Below, in pieces: positions 61,810 to 64,000 of a stretch of DNA of 64,000 nt. The stretch's first letter is position 1, and each line of letters starts with the position of its first letter. A program made the position numbers and the translations under genes. This DNA comes from Vitellaria paradoxa. Its lineage: Eukaryota; Streptophyta; Magnoliopsida; Ericales; Sapotaceae. The notes below the pieces were generated by a model. The model was not told the origin of the DNA and did no database searches. It saw nothing but the letters and a program-made list of their open reading frames with translations. The stretch is from NCBI GenBank assembly GCA_019916065.1, contig CM034244.1:26404471-26468470 (forward strand), read 5' to 3'.

Positions 61810-64000
61810 CTGCAACTCAAGGAGAATCTATACATAGACAAATGAGAAGGTAAGAAACATGAGCATCTATGATTGATATGACATTGAATATAATGATGAA
61901 ATTAAGATAGTTACGCACATGGTATAAGTAAAATCGTAGTTTGTACTTCTAACAATGCCATAAATAGTTAGCCCATGATTTTTTAAGGTCTCCCTTCTCC
62001 ACCTCCTCCTCTTGCATGGTGAAAAGCAACCACTTTGACTCAGGCAGAATTTAGGTTCTACTTCTCTCCACATCCCTTGTGTGTTGGGATGCATGCTCTC
62101 CATTATGTTATTTAGCAAAACAATCAGCTTGTTAGTTTGTTAGCCTATCCCCCCACATGTAAAATTGAATTTTCAGACAGAGACTTTGAGAGCTTTCAAC
62201 AATGATTCTATGTTTTGGTCTATTCCCTAACGGCTTTAAGCTAATTATTATTATTATTTGAATAAATTCCCTAATTGGTCAAACATTTAGAACAAGTAGT
62301 TACCCACAAGTCAACAAGCAGATCAAGGCAATATATTTCCTCCAAAAACCTTCAAGAACATGGCTTATGAGTTCATCTTAGATCTAACAGCATATTGATT
62401 AAGACAAAAAGCACTACCATTTTTTTGCCTATACTTCTGGGCTACAAGCTAGGTACTACCGTTCAAGAAAGATACAAGCTAGGTACTAGTTCTGTGAATG
62501 ATATTTTTCTTTATAACCAAATAAAAATCCTATTAAAGAAAAAAGCATTGATAAGGTGGTGTAACCTTGGACAAAGTTCAGCCTTATATCTAAAGGCATG
62601 TCCTAAGAGTGATGATAATAGAATTAGGGCCTTGAAGGCTCATTATACTTTCAAACAAAAGCTTTGGATAGTTGAGAAATTTTCTAGTTATTGAGCTATC
62701 TATGTACAGAATCTCTCTCTATCTCTCTCTCTCTCTCTCTCCCTCATACACGCATACACACAAAGGAATTAAGATGATTATTTTTCTTTTACTAAGATCA
62801 AGATTAGGATGTCAACCTTGTTGATATCCATGGATCTCAATACGAAAGTTAGTACAGACGACGGTAAATTTGAAATTCCAGGACACCATAGAAGACATGT
62901 TCGAAGGGCAACATAAAAAAATAAAATATGAGATAACATTTCCTGCAATAGGGTTCATGTTGGGGTTTTTAATTATGGAAAGCTCCTAGGATTAGGGATC
63001 TAGAGGTAGAAAAAAGTTTCTAGAATTAGGAGACTGGTCTAGTAAAATGGCAGCTTTTATGTGTGTGTTGGGGTTTTTTTTGTTTGGGGGGGGGGGGGAG
63101 GGGGTGAGGGCAGTTTACAAATAGTATCCTGAGAACTGTAATTAAGAAGATCAGAAAAGACCAAGAACAATTTTGAAAATCCTGCCTAGAATTACCCTTT
63201 GATGTAAAACTGCATAACCATTGCAAAACGCTTCATTTATATCTTCAAAATCTAACTGAATTCAATAGAAAAATTTCGTAGACATACAAAGGTCACTGAA
63301 ATGAAAAGCATTTCAGCAAGAAAATCTTGACTAATTGAACATTCTACAACAAAACGTAGTGACCAGTCAACATCACTTTGTTTCTACAGGAAGACCCACA
63401 AGAAACCCACACAAAGTATGTCTAGCAAACTGTTACAAAATACCTCTAACTTTAAAATTTAGGAATAATATGTATATTAGCAGCCAATCAACCTAGGAAG
63501 CATAAAGTAAGATTCATGACCCTAAATATGATTATAAGACGTCCAGGGCATATTTCCTGTGAAATTCCATATTTACCTCTTCTTTCCCATGCTCAGCAGC
63601 AATCAGTTTATGCAAGCTCTGGAGCAACAATATTGGGTAGCTACATTTAAAGACAAAGATACTTAAGAAAACAAAGCTCCTTATAAGGTTTATTTATTCC
63701 CCTTTTAGCACAAACTCATAGCAGGGGTTACAGCTTTCTAACTATACCATAGTTTTAATATCTTTTCCCCCTGTAATGAAGCACACTAGGCATACGATTA
63801 CCCCAATAAATAAATCTATGGATAATTTATATTCCTCCGTCAACAGTAAATTAGTCATTCGTAAATGAAAAATAAAATTTAGAAGCAAGATCTGGCATAA
63901 AAGCTAGATATAATATGTGAAATTCTATGAGTTCTCTAAGCCTGTGCTAAGAAAGGAGCTGTCATTCCTACGTCATTCTGAGAAAGAATATACTGCGTCT
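61810..64000 (-). other. Upstream UBP intron or intergenic DNA, N-terminal exons not recognised
   Basis: The acceptor before 61,809 shows that transcription comes from higher coordinates. I could not find the DUSP or ubiquitin-like exons expected for the family up to 64,000. A (TC)n microsatellite lies at 62,716-62,742 and a poly(G) run at about 63,087-63,100. One exon candidate is listed separately at 63,577. Confidence 0.6.
63577..63640 (-). CDS. Candidate 64-bp exon of unknown identity
   Basis: Acceptor TTTAAATGTAG and donor GAG|GTAAAT bracket an open frame reading YPILLLQSLHKLIAAEHGKE. Composition is coding-like and the donor site is good. It leaves in phase 0, compatible with the UBP exon at 61,809, but the residues do not match what I know of the UBP8 region before VYGLSD. 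It may belong to the UBP N-terminus, to another gene, or be chance. Confidence 0.3.

Noticed and set aside
61867..62118. Open minus frame of 83 codons just upstream of the Cys-box exon
   Set aside because: Not a UBP segment. It has no splice sites at sensible places and lies in the intron before the acceptor at 61,810.

Overview
The window reads as AT-rich nuclear DNA from a flowering plant, most likely a woody or otherwise repeat-rich eudicot. It contains GT-AG introns, plant LTR retrotransposons with initiator-Met tRNA primer sites, a plant Helitron, a tRNA-derived SINE, miniature inverted-repeat elements and one plant-type ubiquitin-specific protease gene. I cannot name the species. I see no bacterial gene, CRISPR array, rRNA or tRNA gene.

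0-35 kb is a graveyard of mobile elements with no host gene that I can support. In order it holds two decayed Ty3/Gypsy remnants of Athila-like character (about 1-7.4 kb), short tandem repeats (8.3-9.6 kb), a small non-autonomous Helitron on the minus strand (11.0-11.6 kb), and a broken Rep-helicase Helitron gene on the plus strand (12.9-17.2 kb). These are followed by two solo LTRs of one family in opposite orientation, each with its own 5-bp target duplication (18.5-20.4 and 21.5-23.1 kb). After them come a Copia remnant (23.6-25.0 kb), a CACTA-like region with a coding hairpin (26.6-28.0 kb), AT-rich repeats (28.5-29.5 kb) and a minus-strand Copia fragment (29.9-31.3 kb).

35.5-61.8 kb is one host gene on the minus strand: a ubiquitin carboxyl-terminal hydrolase of the plant UBP5/UBP8 type. 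Eight exons are visible, from just before the catalytic Cys box to the stop codon. The N-terminal exons (DUSP region) must lie beyond 64 kb or were not recognised. Its introns are swollen by insertions. The last intron is about 12 kb and holds a nested set: Gypsy LTR remnants interrupted by a full-length Copia element (38,402-43,662, 5-bp target duplication). The intron at 49.0-54.9 kb carries a 2.3-kb deleted Copia (target duplication ATGAC), a 0.78-kb inverted-repeat element (duplication GTGAAAGT) and a SINE (13-bp duplication). The 55.4-60.8 kb intron carries Copia debris and nested inverted-repeat elements.

The most consequential observation is that the protease exons carry eleven small frame-breaking deletions (ten of 1 bp, one of 2 bp, no insertions). 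The encoded residues otherwise follow the family closely, and when the missing bases are counted every exon phase fits. The same kind of lesion is visible in the Copia coding region, although its two LTRs are almost identical. This pattern fits uncorrected long-read consensus errors better than an old pseudogene. It would also explain why open frames in this window are so short. I found no convincing novel biological system.
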